Shown here in pieces: positions 62,101 through 64,000 of a stretch of 64,000 nucleotides of DNA. Numbering within the stretch: the first letter of the stretch is position 1; every line of letters starts with the position of its first letter. Origin of the DNA: Liolophura sinensis (taxonomy: Eukaryota > Mollusca > Polyplacophora > Chitonida > Chitonidae); the NCBI RefSeq assembly GCF_032854445.1, contig NC_088303.1, positions 34,823,265-34,887,264 on the forward strand, read 5' to 3'. The notes beneath the pieces were generated by a model. The model was not told where the DNA came from. It saw only the letters and a program-made list of their open reading frames with translations, and searched no databases. The translations under genes and the position numbers were made by a program.

Positions 62101-63552
62101 CATAGATAACGTAGCGTGACGCGCAGCTTAGAGTACTTACACGTAAGTACCGTGGTAGTAGAGTAATAGAACCCGGTCGTCATATAGTGAACGCAGCGTT
62201 ACTTACACGTAATGTATCCCGGGGCCATGTATCTCTGTATATATTACGCCATACTTAAGAATTGTCACAGATACGAGAGCAGTTAACCTTTCTAAATCGT
62301 TTTATTTACCCATCCGGGCCAGGTGTTCAAAAGTGTTTTAAAGTTAAGCTAGGTTTTACAAAGTACATGACACTTTAGTCTGGACTGAAGTTAATAATGT
62401 GAAAAAGCCTTCACACATTTTTGAAAAACTGGATCATGGGGCTTAGACGTTTTACCTTGAAACGCTGTCTTGAACTTGTCCAAAATTAGGCTTCATTTAG
62501 TCCTGAAGTAATTTTGCATATCACCGTGTTGTTTGTCAGGAACAAAGAACGTATAAGGCCATACACAAATAACTCAAAAGTAACTGGCGCTTACAAACTT
62601 CCAGATCACGCAAATTCGAATTACTGGACAGAATTACAGGGCTGCACTCGGCTGCATTTCCTCAAAAAATTATGATCTTAAAGATGAAGTGAAACCTGTG
62701 TACATGCCGTACAACATTTTGGGGACAAAACATTCAGAAAGATCGCGTTCCAGACTTGTAAATACACCAGTACATCTGTGTTCTGAAATTTAAGTTGGGA
62801 AGAAGGAAATCAATCTCAAGGTGAGCCTGGCGTGGCTTTCACGTAACTATAACATGCTAACTTCATAAATAACATATGACATTTTTCACAAAAGCGCGTA
62901 ATCATCATTAACTGTGTTATAGATAGTGTAATTCATTTATTTGATTGTTTTCAACGGCATACTCAAAATGGTCTACATATACATGTACAATGGTGGTCAT
63001 TTTTATGGGGTGGGGGAAACCGGAATGTTCGGGGTAAACCACCGATCTTTGGCAAGTAACTGCCGTAAGTTCCACCTGTGCAACGGCGCAAGCGACCCGA
63101 CGGTTGTCGTCGATGGCTGATTGTCACGAAAGCACTAGCAGCCGTAAGGTGTTTTAGGTGTTATGTTGGCATGGTAGTTACCTTGGTCGTGCGGTTTGTG
63201 AAACGGATTATCTGCATAAACCGTTTCGTTAACGGCCCTTGCTGTTTTTTTTTACAATAGTCTCAGTCTCTTCTTTCAAACATTATAATTCTAACAGTTA
63301 TTGCCTTTGTGAAGGTTATTGTTGCTGTGGCCTACTATTACCGAATATTATGTAAGGACGCCGGCATTCAAAAGTTTATCGCTCAATATATCCTGGTTCC
63401 TTTTTTCTTCAGCAAATTTACAGAGAGAGTTATCCAAACCAAGCACGCGTGACTACATACGGATGTTGTCCAGTGGTGAATACGGCATCGTTAAGCAATA
63501 TCAGCCCCCTGAAGAAGAGTACATGACGTTCTATAGGAAACTGGAGGGCTGA
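55108..63552 (+). CDS. CRAL-TRIO (Sec14-like) lipid-transfer protein, paralogue 2, 7 exons, 320 aa
   Basis: Exons: 55108-55330 (coding from ATG 55162), 55789-55948, 56771-56832, 58314-58513, 58913-59023, 61867-61987 and 63413-63552 (TGA). CDS 963 nt, all GT-AG. CTCACAG before 55108 implies an upstream non-coding exon. CRAL_TRIO_N covers about 30-105 (FREWIGKQKAWLHTP, FLMSFLRMRKFSQVMARKAL). The lipid-binding fold follows: LPGRDREGRTVLFGRPG, VNGFVSVTDFTDFSLRHNN, VYPIRVKEIHHYNMGKFGEL, RPFLPEKIQKR and LPDEYLPDDHEGP. Exons 2-6 equal those of paralogue 1 in length and phase. Exon 3 has further tandem copies downstream, of which 57938-57999 could substitute for it. A possible polyadenylation signal AATAAA is at 63854. 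Probable role: intracellular carriage of a hydrophobic ligand; ligand unknown. Confidence 0.88.
56771..58224 (+). repeat. Tandem array of the 62-nt exon 3 (seven copies) in CRAL-TRIO paralogue 2
   Basis: Unit = 62-nt exon plus ~45-55 nt intron. Copies: a 56771-56832 (TTTACAG acceptor, GTAAAG donor, open); b ~56888-56949 (acceptor now TTTACAC, no donor); c 57720-57781 (good GTAAGG donor, acceptor displaced by 4 nt); d 57834-57895 (open, GTAAGT donor, acceptor TTTATAA); e 57938-57999 (TCACAG acceptor, GTAAGG donor, open); f ~58054-58115 (in-frame TGA, donor GG); g ~58163-58224 (degenerate). Copies share the CGGGAAGAGACA-AAGGAGGGGC-like core encoding PGRDKEGR. Only a and e can be spliced in frame into exon 4. 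Paralogue 1 has one copy. Confidence 0.85.
57178..57715 (+). pseudogene. RecQ-type helicase fragment inserted in the exon-3 array
   Basis: An ATG at 57178 opens a frame of 73 codons containing RDIAVLSTGYGKSLVYQLFA, a Walker A motif (TGYGKS) in the context typical of RecQ-family SF2 helicases. The next RecQ block (TIIVSPVNSVMQNQVEIVE) is in another frame, so there is at least one frameshift. Later helicase motifs (DEAH, domain 2) are missing. It is a partial, non-functional copy lying between array copies b and c. Whether it came by retrotransposition or within a larger element cannot be told. Confidence 0.65.
59060..59142. repeat. (TA)n microsatellite in intron 5 of CRAL-TRIO paralogue 2
   Basis: About 80 bp of uninterrupted TA, starting 36 nt after the exon 5 donor. 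Confidence 0.95.
59248..61700. repeat. 2.4-kb satellite of 16-bp units in intron 5 of CRAL-TRIO paralogue 2
   Basis: Three 16-bp variants recur: CATCCAGTCACTCATC, CATCGAACCAGTCATC and CATCAAACCACTCATC. The second and third often occur together, in that order, before runs of the first, which gives a higher-order structure. Three units make 48 nt, so the frame stays open for over 800 codons of Ser/His/Pro/Ile repeats; this is not a gene. The array lies between exons 5 and 6. Confidence 0.95.
62930..63070 (-). mobile_element. Diverged SINE (family A) in intron 6 of CRAL-TRIO paralogue 2
   Basis: Minus-orientation remnants: TTCATTTATTTGATTGTTTT, ACGGCATACTCAAAATGG, GGGGGAAACCGGAATG and CAAGTAACTGCCGTAAG. 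Old copy, ends approximate. Confidence 0.5.
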
Positions 63553-63715
63553 GACGCCCAATCTCGATCATAACGACATTAGTGGCGCCATTGAATATAT
63601 AGGTGTCATTCATTGCATTGTAATGCAGAAGGAACATTGGAATGGTAACGTGCGCATATAGCCCGGATTATTATGGAAGCATCAGGTCAGTTCCAAGGTT
63701 ACTCAAGTTATGACT

Positions 63716-63790
63716 CGATTTGGAAATGAGCCCCGGATCTACTTTTTCCGAAGCACGCGCTCTAACCATCACGCCATTTTGACCCGAAAG
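63716..63790 (-). mobile_element. tRNA-derived retroelement head fragment
   Basis: On the minus strand GGCGTGATGGTTAGAGCGCG resembles a tRNA A-box/D-arm, followed by TGCTTCGGAAAAAGTAGATC. The downstream half has no good acceptor stem, so it is a SINE-head remnant and not a tRNA gene. It lies in the presumed 3' UTR of CRAL-TRIO paralogue 2. Confidence 0.4.
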
Positions 63791-64000
63791 CCATGTTCAC
63801 ACATGTTGGTGGAACCGACTTTGCTGACTGTAAGTGTTGAAATTACCATAAGGAATAAACTGGATTCAGTGAACGCAAAAGAACGATTGCTTCATGAAGT
63901 ATAATGCTAAATGCCTGTGGATATTACTGTAGTCAATGGCCTTATGAAGAGAAGGCTGTTTTCAGTCTTTTCAGCATATACTTTTATATTAACTGGATCT

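Overview
The window is eukaryotic nuclear DNA. It is AT-rich and intron-rich, and genes occupy a small share of it. Canonical GT-AG introns, many 5'-truncated tRNA-derived SINEs with exact target-site duplications, a Penelope-like retroelement, MITE-like palindromes, microsatellites and kilobase-scale satellites rule out a prokaryote. The SINE body motifs and the gene families fit a lophotrochozoan invertebrate, most likely a mollusc. That taxon call is inference from sequence style, not from a search.

Four gene models are supported. (1) A single-KH-domain RNA-binding protein lies on the minus strand near 2.7-3.7 kb. It is partial, and a 3' splice choice may give two C-termini. (2) A CARD-domain protein lies on the minus strand at 9.9-16.3 kb. 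It has six exons, every intron is phase 1, and there is a death-fold domain at each end. (3) A CRAL-TRIO (Sec14-type) lipid-transfer protein of the alpha-tocopherol-transfer/retinaldehyde-binding type lies on the minus strand at 20.8-26.3 kb, with seven exons and 334 aa. (4) A paralogue of gene 3 lies on the plus strand at 55.1-63.6 kb, with seven exons and 320 aa. Exons 2-6 of the two paralogues have identical lengths (160, 62, 200, 111 and 121 nt) and identical phases, so they come from one duplicated gene that now faces in opposite directions.

The most unusual structure is in the plus-strand CRAL-TRIO gene. Its 62-nt exon 3 is repeated as an exon-plus-short-intron unit of about 105-115 bp, seven recognisable copies between 56.77 and 58.22 kb. 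Two copies keep the reading frame and both splice sites; the rest have lost an acceptor, a donor or the frame. A frameshifted RecQ-type helicase fragment sits inside the array. Both paralogues also carry an unrelated satellite in the same intron (intron 5).

Between the paralogues (27-55 kb) there is little recognisable coding sequence. This region holds SINEs, a 21-bp minisatellite, weak exon candidates at 31.9-34.5 kb, and a nearly perfect direct tandem duplication of about 7.57 kb (39.60-47.17 and 47.18-54.75 kb). Each duplicate carries a full-length tRNA-headed SINE, a second SINE, a decayed Penelope-like element whose 5' part is inverted relative to its 3' part, and an (AT)n hairpin. All exon boundaries were read by eye from splice consensus, phase and paralogue agreement. 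None is transcript-verified.
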